Of a stretch of 64,000 nt of DNA, positions 8,637 through 17,531 are shown piece after piece. The first letter of the stretch is position 1. Every line of letters starts with the position of its first letter. A model generated the notes under the pieces. It was not told the DNA's origin, ran no database searches, and saw only the letters and a program-made list of their open reading frames with translations. The stretch lies in assembly GCA_020072585.1 (NCBI GenBank), contig JAIQGL010000033.1:1-64000 (forward strand), in the 5' to 3' direction. This DNA is from Terriglobia bacterium (lineage in GTDB: Bacteria > Acidobacteriota > Terriglobia > Terriglobales > Acidobacteriaceae). Made by a program: the position numbers and the translations under genes.

Positions 8637-9137
8637 TCATGATTCCTGGGCCTGCACAGCCACGGCAGCTTCAAATATGAACTGGACTTCTTCAGGCTTT
8701 TGCACCCAGATTTCCAAGGGAATCTTGTCGCAAGATTCAAGACGTATTCTTCGATCATTTCCGGCAGAGAGCCACGCGATGAAAAAATCTGAACAGGCCA
8801 TAAGATCAGGTAGATCTCCACGCACGGCAGCTTCCGAAGTACCAAGTAACGAGCGCTTCTTGAAGGCGTTGAAAATTACCCCAATGATGCTTTTGACAAA
8901 GGCGTTATTTTTTTGAGCTTCAAACCTGATTGAGAGGTCCATTATATTGGACTCAACAATGAGGCCTTTCTGCTTGGAATAGCGTTTTGCCATTTCAAAC
9001 ATTCTTGGACTGAGAAACCGCCGCCAAAGGGGCTCAAGGCTGCTAACTTCTGCCGGATTGCTGTAAAAAGTTAATACGATTCGAAGAGGCTTTTTCTCGC
9101 TGGCAGGTAATTTCTCTAAACGATCGGCTTGATTCAT
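8637..9137 (-). CDS. hypothetical protein in a lower-GC pocket
   Basis: A 166-residue reading frame with a soluble, mixed composition and no signal peptide or membrane segment. I recognise no family. The stretch 8553-9340 is visibly AT-richer than the genes on each side, which suggests acquired DNA. It is convergent with the permease gene before it and divergent from the phosphodiesterase gene after it. An in-frame upstream start at 9149 is possible. It could be a chance frame, but no better reading exists on either strand. Confidence 0.5.
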   Translation of the reverse strand: MNQADRLEKLPASEKKPLRIVLTFYSNPAEVSSLEPLWRRFLSPRMFEMAKRYSKQKGLIVESNIMDLSIRFEAQKNNAFVKSIIGVIFNAFKKRSLLGTSEAAVRGDLPDLMACSDFFIAWLSAGNDRRIRLESCDKIPLEIWVQKPEEVQFIFEAAVAVQAQES

Positions 9138-9352
9138 AAAAGTCAACATTTCATGCGCACGGGTTCTTGCAGTGCTTGCAACACTAAAAGAAACAGATGC
9201 ATGCTTCTCTCTGTGTATGGTGAAATTACCGGAGAAAATGTTTCAGGTCCCAGGAAATTATGTGATGATTAAGAAAGTTTTATTTTGTGGGTTGCAGCGG
9301 GCCGTGTTTTTGAGCTTCGGTCCTGCTGGTGCAGTTTCATCTTCGGTCGGCC

Positions 9353-9808
9353 ATGATCATTGGCGTTATCTCAGATACACACGGGCTTTTGCGCCCGGAG
9401 GCAGTGGAGCTGCTGCGCGGCACAGAACACATTCTTCACGCCGGCGACATCGGGTCGCCGGAGATTATTCCTGAGTTACGGAAGATCGCACCGGTAACCG
9501 CGATTCGCGGCAACGTGGACACGCAAGCGTGGGCGCGGAGCTTCGCGGAAACAGAGGTCGTGGAGCTGGGCGGACTTGATCTCTACATTATTCATGATGC
9601 CAACGCGCTCGATCTCAATCCCAAAGCTGCCGGCTTTGCCGCGGTGATCAGCGGGCATTCACACCAACCTAAACAAGAGATGAAGGACGGAGTGCTGTAT
9701 TTCAATCCGGGAAGCGCGGGGCCAAGGCGATTCAAGCTGCCGATCAGCGTGGGCAGGCTGGAGATCGCGGGCGGGAAGGTAAGCGCAGAGATCCTGCTGC
9801 TTGCGTGA
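9353..9808 (+). CDS. YfcE/MJ0936-type metallophosphoesterase
   Basis: Small calcineurin-like phosphodiesterase of 151 residues. Dinuclear metal-binding motifs appear in order: ISDTHG (about 6-11), HAGDIG (about 32-37), RGNVD (about 56-60), IHDA, GHSHQP and NPGSAGPR. Family members hydrolyse phosphodiesters such as bis-p-nitrophenyl phosphate or cyclic nucleotides; the physiological substrate is unknown. ATG 9353 is the start because the first motif follows directly, as in relatives. Confidence 0.88.
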   Translation: MIIGVISDTHGLLRPEAVELLRGTEHILHAGDIGSPEIIPELRKIAPVTAIRGNVDTQAWARSFAETEVVELGGLDLYIIHDANALDLNPKAAGFAAVISGHSHQPKQEMKDGVLYFNPGSAGPRRFKLPISVGRLEIAGGKVSAEILLLA

Positions 9809-9821
9809 CTGCGAGTTACCA

Positions 9822-11030
9822 TCAGGGTAGTTTGAGAACGGCGATCCTGACCGGTTGCAGATGAGCCGCGTTTTTCAGCTTGCCATCCTGCTCATGATCA
9901 AGCTGGGTGTTCACCATGTAATAGAAGCTGCCGTTCAGGATTGCGCCCGTCGTGGGCAGATCAAGGTTTGAGGAGCGAAATTCGAGCAGTTTGCCAGCGG
10001 TTACGGACTTGCCATCCGGCGCGAGTTGCAGATGCACAATACGATTTGGACCGTAGCCGTTCTGGACGGCGATCAATCCGCCATTCCAAAAATAAAGCCC
10101 GTCGGCCTGCGCGAGGCTGATACCCGCGGGCGCGCCGAGCTCGACCATGCCGGTTCCGTTCACATCCATGCGTACGATTCCGAAGGCATGAGCTACGTAC
10201 ACGGCTGTGCCATCGGACGAAAGAGCAATGCCGTTGGGATAAGCGCGGTTTCCCAGTCCATAACGAACCAGCTTTTTTCCGCCGGGAGGCAGGCTATAAA
10301 CGCTGTTGTCCGTGCTGTCGGTGACCAGCACCTGACCGCCGGGCGTGATTACCAGATCATTGAAGCCGTGCTTGCCAGGTTCTTCAGGGAGATATTGAGC
10401 CAGAGTCTTTCCGCTGGAATCGAAATGAAACAGCGCAGCTTTATCGAGACGCTCACTGGCGGCCCAGACGCTGTGGTCGCGGGGATCGACCTTGAGACCG
10501 AGGACGCTGAGGATACCGTCCTGCCCCTCCGCGATAAAGTCAGATACTTTGCCATCGGGCGCGATCTTTACGATCTTGCGATGGTAGATGCTGCTCATGT
10601 AGAGACTGCCATCGACCGGATCAGAGGCGAGCCCTTCAGGAATTAAATCGCTAGCATGGATGGTGAATGCAGGTTTGGCAGCCGCGACCACGGGAAACTT
10701 TTTTTCGAGGCGGGACACAAGGGCTTTGAAAGAAGCACAGCCGGAAATGGGCTTGAAATCCGGCTCAGAAGCCGGATCAAGCCAGGGCGCGCTTTTGAGC
10801 GCTTCTTGCAGGGTAGCGAGGGCCTTTGCATAATTTCCCAGCTTGGCATAGTGCAGGGCCATATCATACCGGACGGCGGCAACGTCTCCGCCGGAAACGA
10901 GGAAAGAAGCGAATTCGCGCTGTTTGGCTGGGGGAAGCTCTTTGCCCACGCTGCGATTACATGGGCTGGTTTGCGCCGAGGCAAGGGCCGACAAGACAAG
11001 AGCAATGCAACCAGAGAAAAGGAATTTCAT
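9822..11030 (-). CDS. secreted TPR plus SMP-30/NHL-like beta-propeller protein
   Basis: 402 residues. A signal peptide (residues 1-19, ending ASA) is followed by a short helical TPR-like segment (about 40-80, AVRYDMALHYAKLGNYAKALATLQEAL). A beta-propeller of the SMP-30/gluconolactonase-NHL kind covers residues about 110-400, with blades such as IPEGLASDPVDGSLYMSSI and YPNGIALSSDGTAVYVAHA. It is probably periplasmic. Catalysis is not certain because the family also contains binding proteins. Its stop is 13 bases from the convergent phosphodiesterase gene. Confidence 0.75.
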   Translation of the reverse strand: MKFLFSGCIALVLSALASAQTSPCNRSVGKELPPAKQREFASFLVSGGDVAAVRYDMALHYAKLGNYAKALATLQEALKSAPWLDPASEPDFKPISGCASFKALVSRLEKKFPVVAAAKPAFTIHASDLIPEGLASDPVDGSLYMSSIYHRKIVKIAPDGKVSDFIAEGQDGILSVLGLKVDPRDHSVWAASERLDKAALFHFDSSGKTLAQYLPEEPGKHGFNDLVITPGGQVLVTDSTDNSVYSLPPGGKKLVRYGLGNRAYPNGIALSSDGTAVYVAHAFGIVRMDVNGTGMVELGAPAGISLAQADGLYFWNGGLIAVQNGYGPNRIVHLQLAPDGKSVTAGKLLEFRSSNLDLPTTGAILNGSFYYMVNTQLDHEQDGKLKNAAHLQPVRIAVLKLP

Positions 11031-11103
11031 GGTGCTTGGACGGACGGTGTTGCGGTTTCGTTATCTTGTGGCAGTTTAGGAAATAGTATAAGGAACTCAA
11101 GCG

Positions 11104-11172
11104 CAAGGTCCCTCCGCCCTACTCGTGCGCTGATAACTGCGCGCACTCGCTTTACGGGCGTCGGGATGACGA
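11104..11172. repeat. double-stem dispersed repeat, copy B
   Basis: 69 bases, the same length as copy A, between two minus-strand genes. The inner stem is GTGCGC-tgataactgc-GCGCAC and the outer stem is GCCC/GGGC plus TCCC/GGGA. Relative to copy A, both halves of each stem are changed so that pairing is kept. Confidence 0.75.
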
Positions 11173-11200
11173 GTGTTTTCGCAGGGTCGGGATTACAGGC

Positions 11201-12118
11201 TCACTGCCGGATACGCGGATTGGCCAGCGAGTAAAAGAAGTCGGTCATGAAGTTCACCACCACATAGGTCAGGCCGATCATGAGGATGCAGCCTTGCACC
11301 AGATAGTAGTCGCGGCTGCCGATGGCGGAGATGGTGAGGCGGCCGATACCCGGCCAGGAAAAAATCGTCTCGGTGACGATGGCGCCGGCAAGCAGCGCGC
11401 CGAACTGTAGTCCTACCACGGTGAGCACAGGAACGAGAGCATTGCGCAGTGCATGCTTATAGACCACTACATTTTCTGAGAGCCCTTTTGCACGCGCAGT
11501 GCGGATATAGTCCTGGCTGAGTTCTTCCAGCATGGCGGTACGGACCATGCGGGTGAGAATGGCCGCAAGGGCCCCGCCCATGGTGATCGCGGGAAGAACC
11601 AGATGGGCCAGGCTTCCCGAGCCTGATACGGGGAGAAGCCCCAGGCGGATAGCAAAAAACAAGATCAGGATTGGACCTAGGGCGAAGTTGGGAAATGACA
11701 GTCCCCAGAGGCTGACGAAGCTGAGCAGGCGGTCGTCCCAGCGGTTGCGGCGGCGGGCCGAGCGCACGCCGGCGGGAATGGAGATGAGCAACGCGACGAT
11801 CATGGAGGCTAGGGTGAGTTGCAGCGTCCAGGGATAACGCTGGAGAATGACGCCGCGCACCGGCTGGTCAAAACGCAGAGAGCGGCCCAGATCGCCGCGC
11901 AGAACGCCCTTCCAATAGTTCACGTATTGCTGTGGCAATGGAACGTCAAGCCCATAGGCATGGCGGGCTGCCTGTATGTCCGTGGCAGCCGCATTTTCAC
12001 CCAGCATCTGCTGAATGGGATCGCCGGGGACGAGATGGATCAGCAGAAAGACGACCGAGACAACCAGCCACAGGACAGGAACCATATAGAGGAGGCGGGT
12101 TGCGAGATAACGGAGCAT
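11201..12118 (-). CDS. peptide/nickel ABC transporter permease, DppB type
   Basis: 305-residue inner-membrane permease. The N-terminal DppB hallmark is a first membrane helix followed by HLVPGDPIQQMLGENA (about 29-44), with YGLDVPLPQQY after it. Five to six helices follow, and the EAA loop TARAKGLSENVVVYKHALRN docks the ATPase. It stands alone on the minus strand. A diverged copy of its first codons lies 2.1 kb away at 14211-14312. Confidence 0.9.
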   Translation of the reverse strand: MLRYLATRLLYMVPVLWLVVSVVFLLIHLVPGDPIQQMLGENAAATDIQAARHAYGLDVPLPQQYVNYWKGVLRGDLGRSLRFDQPVRGVILQRYPWTLQLTLASMIVALLISIPAGVRSARRRNRWDDRLLSFVSLWGLSFPNFALGPILILFFAIRLGLLPVSGSGSLAHLVLPAITMGGALAAILTRMVRTAMLEELSQDYIRTARAKGLSENVVVYKHALRNALVPVLTVVGLQFGALLAGAIVTETIFSWPGIGRLTISAIGSRDYYLVQGCILMIGLTYVVVNFMTDFFYSLANPRIRQ

Positions 12119-12403
12119 GGGCGACAGAGTATGGTAGCAAAATCACGAGATCGGGTGATCGGATGATCGGGGGATCGGGAAAACCTAAAAGCCTCACCAC
12201 GGAGACGCGGAGACGCGGAGGAATCACGAGATCGGGGTGATTCGCTCCTGCCGGTAGACGCCCGCAAGACGGCTCAACTTCGCCGTCGGTCGTGATGACA
12301 GGAGCTAAGCGCGCTGCGCGCGGGCCTACGGCGTGCGGAGTTCGTTCACTTTCTTACTAACGTAATAGTGACCGCCACGTGCCGGTGAGCGGCACGCGGC
12401 GGG
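12119..12403. repeat. repeat-rich intergenic stretch
   Basis: No gene. It holds runs of the word GATCGGG (12150-12178), the tandem phrase GGAGACGCGGAGACGCGGAG (about 12199-12218), and a GC-rich inverted segment (12250-12300) ending GTGATGACAGGAG. The content resembles other dispersed intergenic repeats here. Confidence 0.45.
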
Positions 12404-13273
12404 TCAGGAAGCAAGTTTATTGAATGCACGGCAGTGAAGCAGTACCGAAGGTGTTGTTCTCCAGGTATTGCTCGTGCAATCGGCGCTGGTATCGAACAGG
12501 TCAAAGCTGCCATTGCCATTCGCTGTGTTGCGTATGACATTGTTGCCGGTTGCCGTGCCGCCGACAAGGGTAATTCCACCGTCACCGTTGTTGTTGGCCA
12601 CGTTATTATTCACGTCGTTGCCCGTCCCGATGAAGATCAGGATACCGTGTCCGTTGAAATTGTTGCTGGCGGTATTGCCCAGATAAGTATTCTGATTGGC
12701 GCCGTTCATGGTGAACCCATGCTGGTCATTGTTCGTAGAGATGTTTCCCTGAAACGTATTCTTGGTGGAAGGACAGCTCTGCGCACAACCCGCGGCAAAG
12801 CCCCCATTGATCACAAAGCCAAAGAAGTTGCCGGTAGCCATCACGTTGGCAACCGTCGATTGAGTCACCTGCTCAAAGTTGATTCCTGCATTGAAGCCTG
12901 TGATGGTCCCCGGCCCCATGATCGTCACGTGCGCATTCCCCTTAAGAACTCCGATACCCACGCTGATGCCGTTGCCGAAGAACCCGAAGTCCTCCACGTC
13001 GGCTGTGATTGAATGCCCATTGAGCGACACCGTCACGTGATCGACGATGATATTGATGCCATCCTGGCCGAAGCAAGACAGATCATTGGCCAGAAAGTAG
13101 CTCCCAGGCTGGTTGATCACAGTGTTGCAGCTGGTGATCGGCACCAGAGACGGCGGAGCGGCGAATGCCGGAGTGCCGGCGAAAGCTGCGGCGAGCAGGC
13201 TGAGGGTGAGGACGCAGAAGAAGCCGGAAAACAGGCGGCCCTCCTCTAGATTGGAGCGAAGAGAAACTTTCAT
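12404..13273 (-). CDS. secreted right-handed beta-helix protein
   Basis: 289 residues with a signal peptide (residues about 18-38, ending AFA). The mature protein has the periodic N-G, G-I-x-V and N-T-x-x-N-N pattern of right-handed parallel beta-helix proteins related to NosD/pectate-lyase-like folds, for example VTVSLNGHSI, GPGTITGFNAGI and NTYLGNTASNN. No catalytic motif for polysaccharide cleavage is evident, so a binding or structural role is equally possible. AAAGGAAA precedes ATG 13273. Confidence 0.78.
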   Translation of the reverse strand: MKVSLRSNLEEGRLFSGFFCVLTLSLLAAAFAGTPAFAAPPSLVPITSCNTVINQPGSYFLANDLSCFGQDGINIIVDHVTVSLNGHSITADVEDFGFFGNGISVGIGVLKGNAHVTIMGPGTITGFNAGINFEQVTQSTVANVMATGNFFGFVINGGFAAGCAQSCPSTKNTFQGNISTNNDQHGFTMNGANQNTYLGNTASNNFNGHGILIFIGTGNDVNNNVANNNGDGGITLVGGTATGNNVIRNTANGNGSFDLFDTSADCTSNTWRTTPSVLLHCRAFNKLAS

Positions 13274-13656
13274 TGTTTTTCCTTTGCATGGATTGCCATC
13301 GAGCTATTGTTTTGCGCGAAAGAAACGGGGCTAACTAGCTTGGGTTTAGAGGCTCACTGACAGGAACTCTTGCCTTGTAGCAGTCCATCCTGAAACTTTC
13401 GATTCGATAGGTGAATGTTTGTTGCGGGTGGGGGTCGTGCTCAGGCAGTATAAGATTTCATCACCAGCGCCGGATGTTAATTTCACCAACAATATTTTCT
13501 TAGATTCCCGTTCTGGGACTTCTTCACAATCAGGTTGATCGCCGTGATCGCGCGTGAATCGGAAAGCCGAGTTTCTGGCCGCGAATTCACGCGAATGAAC
13601 ACGAATCAAAATCCTATTCCGAGTTTTTCGTGTTCATTCGCGGCTGAAAATTGGCT
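13274..13656. other. intergenic stretch with a long inverted repeat
   Basis: No gene seen. CGCGAATGAACACGAA (13590-13605) is perfectly inverted at 13627-13642 and can form a 16-base-pair hairpin just after the stop of the next minus-strand gene. The 30 bases at 13578-13607 recur with three differences at 14147-14176, so this is a dispersed element with two copies flanking the small gene at 13657-13944. Confidence 0.6.
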
Positions 13657-13944
13657 TTAGGAATCTTGCTCGTTGGGAGGCTGCCCGAACCGCTCCCGGT
13701 CGCGCTCTTCAATGCCGCGCAGGGTTCCAAGCAGATGGTAGTTCGCTCCTGCCCGCAGCCTTTGAGACTGGCGGTTCAGCACCTGCATCATCAGCGGATC
13801 GAAGATGCCGGCCTTCTCCAGTAATAGCATGTTGCGATGGACGCGGGCGAAAGAGGCGTTGAGACGGTTGAGAAGATCGTAGACGAGGGGTTTGTATGCG
13901 CTGCCGGGGTCTTTTGGTGTGCTGCTAAAATCAGTGTCAGCCAT
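13657..13944 (-). CDS. small hypothetical protein
   Basis: 95 residues, predicted helical and soluble, without cysteines or a signal peptide. The core motif is YDLLNRLNASFARVHRNMLLLE. Start ATG 13944 is chosen because AGAAAGG lies just upstream; the open frame runs further but crosses the repeat region. I know the family only as an uncharacterised conserved protein. It is bracketed by two copies of the 30-base repeat and lies next to the permease fragment. Confidence 0.6.
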   Translation of the reverse strand: MADTDFSSTPKDPGSAYKPLVYDLLNRLNASFARVHRNMLLLEKAGIFDPLMMQVLNRQSQRLRAGANYHLLGTLRGIEERDRERFGQPPNEQDS

Positions 13945-14210
13945 AGGCCGCCTTTCTAAGGAAGGTGATTTGTGGTCAGGGACCGTCCGTGCTCGACACA
14001 CGGGCGAGTCCCGTCTTTTTTTGTAACCGATTTTGGAAAACGATGCAACGAAAAAGAGGCGAAGTTTGAAGAAACGAATTTTGTAAAGTGGGTGGTGAAG
14101 GTTGTGAAGTGCACCGGTGATTGCAAACATCAGGAAAAAAGCTTGAGCCGCGAATTGACGCGAATGAGCACAAATCAGCGAAGGTGGTAAAGAAACGAAA
14201 GTTGAAAAGG

Positions 14211-14312
14211 GTGGATCGCCGGGGGACAAGGTGAGAAAGACTACAGAGACAACTAGCCCTCAGGACGGGGAACATATAAAGGAGGCGGGATTGCGAGATA
14301 GCGGAGCATGGC
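14211..14312 (-). pseudogene. decayed copy of the dppB-like permease 5' end
   Basis: This stretch aligns with 12017-12120, the first part of the permease gene at 11201-12118. Shared words include GGATCGCCGGGG, AGAAAGAC, GAGACAAC, AGGAGGCGGG and CGGAGCATGG. An inserted base after GGCGGG breaks the frame after about six codons (MLRYLA then shifts). No downstream part of the gene is present. It therefore looks like the remnant of a duplicated permease gene at the left border of the AT-rich island. Confidence 0.65.
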
Positions 14313-14684
14313 TCTAGGGCGAGAATAGGGAAAAGTATCATAAAACGCGAGCGGCTGAACGTAACCTATTGTATTTAAAATATGATGAGTGAACCCTCTT
14401 GCCCACTGTTTACAAAAATCTGACAGCCACGCGTAATAAATTCAATTACTTAGACGTATTCAAAGATTTAATCTTTGTAAGTTGTTGAATTTGCACGATC
14501 AATTATTCTCTCTCAAATGACAAATCATAGAAGTCTTAGCCCGCACAAATGAGAAATCATAGAAATCAAGCAATGATTTTCACTTTCACCAGGATTCTTT
14601 CTCTATTAAAGGTCGATTGAAAAAATCAAAGATTCGTCCTAGTATTTTCGATTTATCATCAAAAACGATCTTTGTTCCAATCGC
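14313..14684. promoter_or_regulatory. AT-rich leader of the NACHT gene with operator-like repeats
   Basis: CAAAGATTTAATCTTTG at 14461-14477 is a 17-base palindrome. A 21-base direct repeat (19 of 21 identical, core AAATCATAGAA) lies at 14515-14535 and 14547-14567, spaced 32 bases, which is three helical turns. The word TCAAAGATT returns at about 14626. Base composition drops sharply relative to neighbours. These look like regulator sites; no promoter can be fixed with confidence. Confidence 0.5.
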
Positions 14685-17531
14685 ATGGAAAGCTTCTCTG
14701 CACGTTCTAACGAACAATCCTGGCAGCAACACGAAGATTACGTTGCAGCTCTATACCGACGGCTGGGGTTTTCGGTTAAACAAAATATCAGCGTAGACGG
14801 ACAGCAGGTAGATCTCCTATGCGAGAACTGGCTATCTGGAATTGGCCTTACCCGCTTATATATTGATTGCAAACATACAACCCTCGCTGAAAATAAATCG
14901 GTTTCAAAAGACGATGTAGATCAATTCATATACTCCTTCCGCAGTCGCGCTGAGAATAACGGCTGGACAGCTGGCATAATGGTTTCGAATCGCCCATTCA
15001 CCCAGTATGCAAAAGCGGCTGCGGCAAAGCATATAAATATCCACTTAAAAACTATTGATGATCTCCATGAGGAGGCATTGCGGATTCGATCATACCTGTA
15101 TGACACTGTCCATAAATACGAAGAGGAAAACAAATTTATCGATTTTATTCCTCCCTCCGGCAGAGAAACTGAAACTGAGGCAGAGTCCGGTGACTGGAAA
15201 CTCTTAGAGGAGCTCGTTAAAACTTGGCTTTGCGAGGATGGATCCCAACAGATGTGCCTTTTTGGGGATTTTGGAACGGGCAAAACTACTTTTCTTGAAT
15301 TTTTGCATTACAGCTTTGCAAAACGGTATCTCACAACACCATCCGTCAGGATTCCTCTACTTATTCCTCTTCGGAGATACTACGAGGCGGCAGATCATCA
15401 AGAAATAATTAGCCAGTTCTTTATGCAAGAATGCGGAGTAAATGCCCAATTCTCTCTTTTTCATAACTTTCTAATTAACGGCCGCTTTCTTCTTTTGCTT
15501 GATGGCTTTGACGAGATGGGGGCAAAATCAGATCCAACCATACGTAAAGCAAACTACCTTAAACTTGCACCGTTAGTCGAGGGCCGCTCAAAAGTCCTAA
15601 TCTCGTGTAGACCGGCATATTTCATCTCACTGCAAGAAACACGATCTGTATTTTCGTTCGTAAATAAGCAAATGGGATTTGCGCCCGCACTAAAAACTGG
15701 GGCGATGACCGAACAATTGTTCGGTGTTGTTCGTGATTCCGATTTAGGTTCAGTGTTTAAAAGGGCGCGATCTGCGCTAGGCATGACTATTTATGCAGAA
15801 ATCGGCCTGTTTGATAAGAAACAGATTAAAGCATATTTAAGAAAACACAATTCAGATATTGTGACTTCGTCAAATGGCGACCTTGACGCAATGAAGCTGT
15901 ACGAAAGAATTCAGGAAATCTATGATCTGAGCGATCTAGCTCAACGCCCTTTGTTGCTTAAACTTATTGTCCTCACGTTACCACTTTTTCGGAAAACAGC
16001 AGACGGGATGTATGAAATTGAACTTGCCGGACAAAGCCACAAAGTTCCCGACATCACACCTTCTGTTCTTTATTCAGTCTATACTGAGAAGGAGTTGGAG
16101 AGAGAGTATAAGAAGGGCAAGATCAGATGGTTAATCGAGAGGCAAGACAAAGTAAGAGCTATTGCAGCAATCGCATTTGAAATGTTTCGGCGCGATGTGG
16201 TCGCTTTAGACAAAGCGGCTTTGCTACGCGTTATTCAGAAGGTCTTTCCCACGAGCGAAGATGATCAGGCATATTACTTAAATGATATTCGGACGTGTAG
16301 TTTTTTGAGTCGAGACTCTCAAGATGCTGCTCGGTTCACTCACAAATCTTTTATGGAGTATTATGCCGCCACATATATCCAGCTTGCGATGTCGAGTCCC
16401 TCCGAAGCACAGGACTTACTGACAATTCGGCCTTTGAGCGAGGAAGTTGCATTTTTTCTAGGCGACAACATTGCTTCTTCATCAAACAGACCAGTAATCC
16501 TCGGCCTCTTAGAGCGGCTCTATACTCATCTGGCAGCCCTTCCCACGCCCAGTAGCACGTGTATTCAAAATGTTTTGAACGTTCTTAATTACGCCCGTGA
16601 GCCCATATCTGCAGCAAAAAAGATTGAGGTAGATTTATTGTCATATCAAAAGCTTGATCTTCAGGAACAAAAGTTTGAAGGGAGCAGAATTGGTATTCTT
16701 CGAACCATTCGATCAAACTTTAGTAAGCTGCTCGGGATCAAGTCAGAATTCAAGAGATGGGAATCAGACAGTGCTGACATAAGAGAACTTGGCGGTGAGA
16801 CACTTGACTGCCGAGCGCTACGCTTTTGGAATACGCAGATTGAAAATTGCCATTTGCTTGATTGCACAGTACAAATTGATACTTGGAGGAAATCTCGGGT
16901 TGGACGCGGACTATTTCAAAATAGCAGGATTGTGAATTCGGGAACTACTCTTGGGCACGAATGGATGCCTATTCAAGGAAGGTTCGAAAATTGCATTCTT
17001 GTCGGATTGGATTTTCGCAGTCCATTTTTCAATAATTGCGAATTTCTTGATTGCACGATGATCATGTGCTTAGCCGAAGCCGCTCCCCCGGAAAAAATCA
17101 CCATGGAAGGATGTCGTGGCATGCTTTTAGTTGACGAAAAAGGGCCTATACGCGATTGGGGCTTTGGTTTGGCATGCGTTAGTCTTGATGATGCAAAGAG
17201 GATCCGCAAAAATCCTACAGCAAAATATCTTAATTGGGATGAATTGGTTTTATCTGCGTTCGAACCAGATGCAATACCAAAAAATGCCAATGAGGTTGAA
17301 GCACGGCTAGGCGACGTGGGTCTTGCCTTGAAGTTGCTCCCATATCAGGGAAAAACATGCTTTGTGGTGTCCCCCGACATCCCCAATGGATCTAAATGCT
17401 GCATCGTGAAGTGTGACGGCCGGCGGGTTACTTTTCGGAACATTGAAACTAATCGAGAATTTGAGGCTGCACTACGCAGAACGTCAGTCCAAGAAGGAAC
17501 GGAGATTCGAATCACTGTTGAGGCAGGGTAA
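14685..17531 (+). CDS. nuclease-NACHT STAND ATPase, probable anti-phage protein
   Basis: 948 residues. Residues about 10-130 resemble the Mrr-type PD-(D/E)xK nuclease fold: D43 in QQVDLL, then D61-C-K63 in LYIDCKH. The NACHT ATPase follows: Walker A GDFGTGKTT (about 194-202) and Walker B LLLLDGFDE (about 269-277), then a sensor strand KVLISCRP. A winged-helix-like motif RFTHKSFMEYYAATYI comes later. The C-terminal third has pentapeptide/beta-helix character (FNNCEFLDCTM) and may be the sensor. Bacterial NACHT proteins are known anti-phage NLR relatives, with nuclease effectors at the N-terminus. The gene is AT-rich, stands alone and is flanked by repeats and a gene fragment, indicating transfer. 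Confidence 0.85.
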   Translation: MESFSARSNEQSWQQHEDYVAALYRRLGFSVKQNISVDGQQVDLLCENWLSGIGLTRLYIDCKHTTLAENKSVSKDDVDQFIYSFRSRAENNGWTAGIMVSNRPFTQYAKAAAAKHINIHLKTIDDLHEEALRIRSYLYDTVHKYEEENKFIDFIPPSGRETETEAESGDWKLLEELVKTWLCEDGSQQMCLFGDFGTGKTTFLEFLHYSFAKRYLTTPSVRIPLLIPLRRYYEAADHQEIISQFFMQECGVNAQFSLFHNFLINGRFLLLLDGFDEMGAKSDPTIRKANYLKLAPLVEGRSKVLISCRPAYFISLQETRSVFSFVNKQMGFAPALKTGAMTEQLFGVVRDSDLGSVFKRARSALGMTIYAEIGLFDKKQIKAYLRKHNSDIVTSSNGDLDAMKLYERIQEIYDLSDLAQRPLLLKLIVLTLPLFRKTADGMYEIELAGQSHKVPDITPSVLYSVYTEKELEREYKKGKIRWLIERQDKVRAIAAIAFEMFRRDVVALDKAALLRVIQKVFPTSEDDQAYYLNDIRTCSFLSRDSQDAARFTHKSFMEYYAATYIQLAMSSPSEAQDLLTIRPLSEEVAFFLGDNIASSSNRPVILGLLERLYTHLAALPTPSSTCIQNVLNVLNYAREPISAAKKIEVDLLSYQKLDLQEQKFEGSRIGILRTIRSNFSKLLGIKSEFKRWESDSADIRELGGETLDCRALRFWNTQIENCHLLDCTVQIDTWRKSRVGRGLFQNSRIVNSGTTLGHEWMPIQGRFENCILVGLDFRSPFFNNCEFLDCTMIMCLAEAAPPEKITMEGCRGMLLVDEKGPIRDWGFGLACVSLDDAKRIRKNPTAKYLNWDELVLSAFEPDAIPKNANEVEARLGDVGLALKLLPYQGKTCFVVSPDIPNGSKCCIVKCDGRRVTFRNIETNREFEAALRRTSVQEGTEIRITVEAG

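Noticed and set aside
7692-12118. The DppC-type and DppB-type genes as one transporter operon
   Set aside because: They are on opposite strands with three unrelated genes between them; only functional pairing remains possible.
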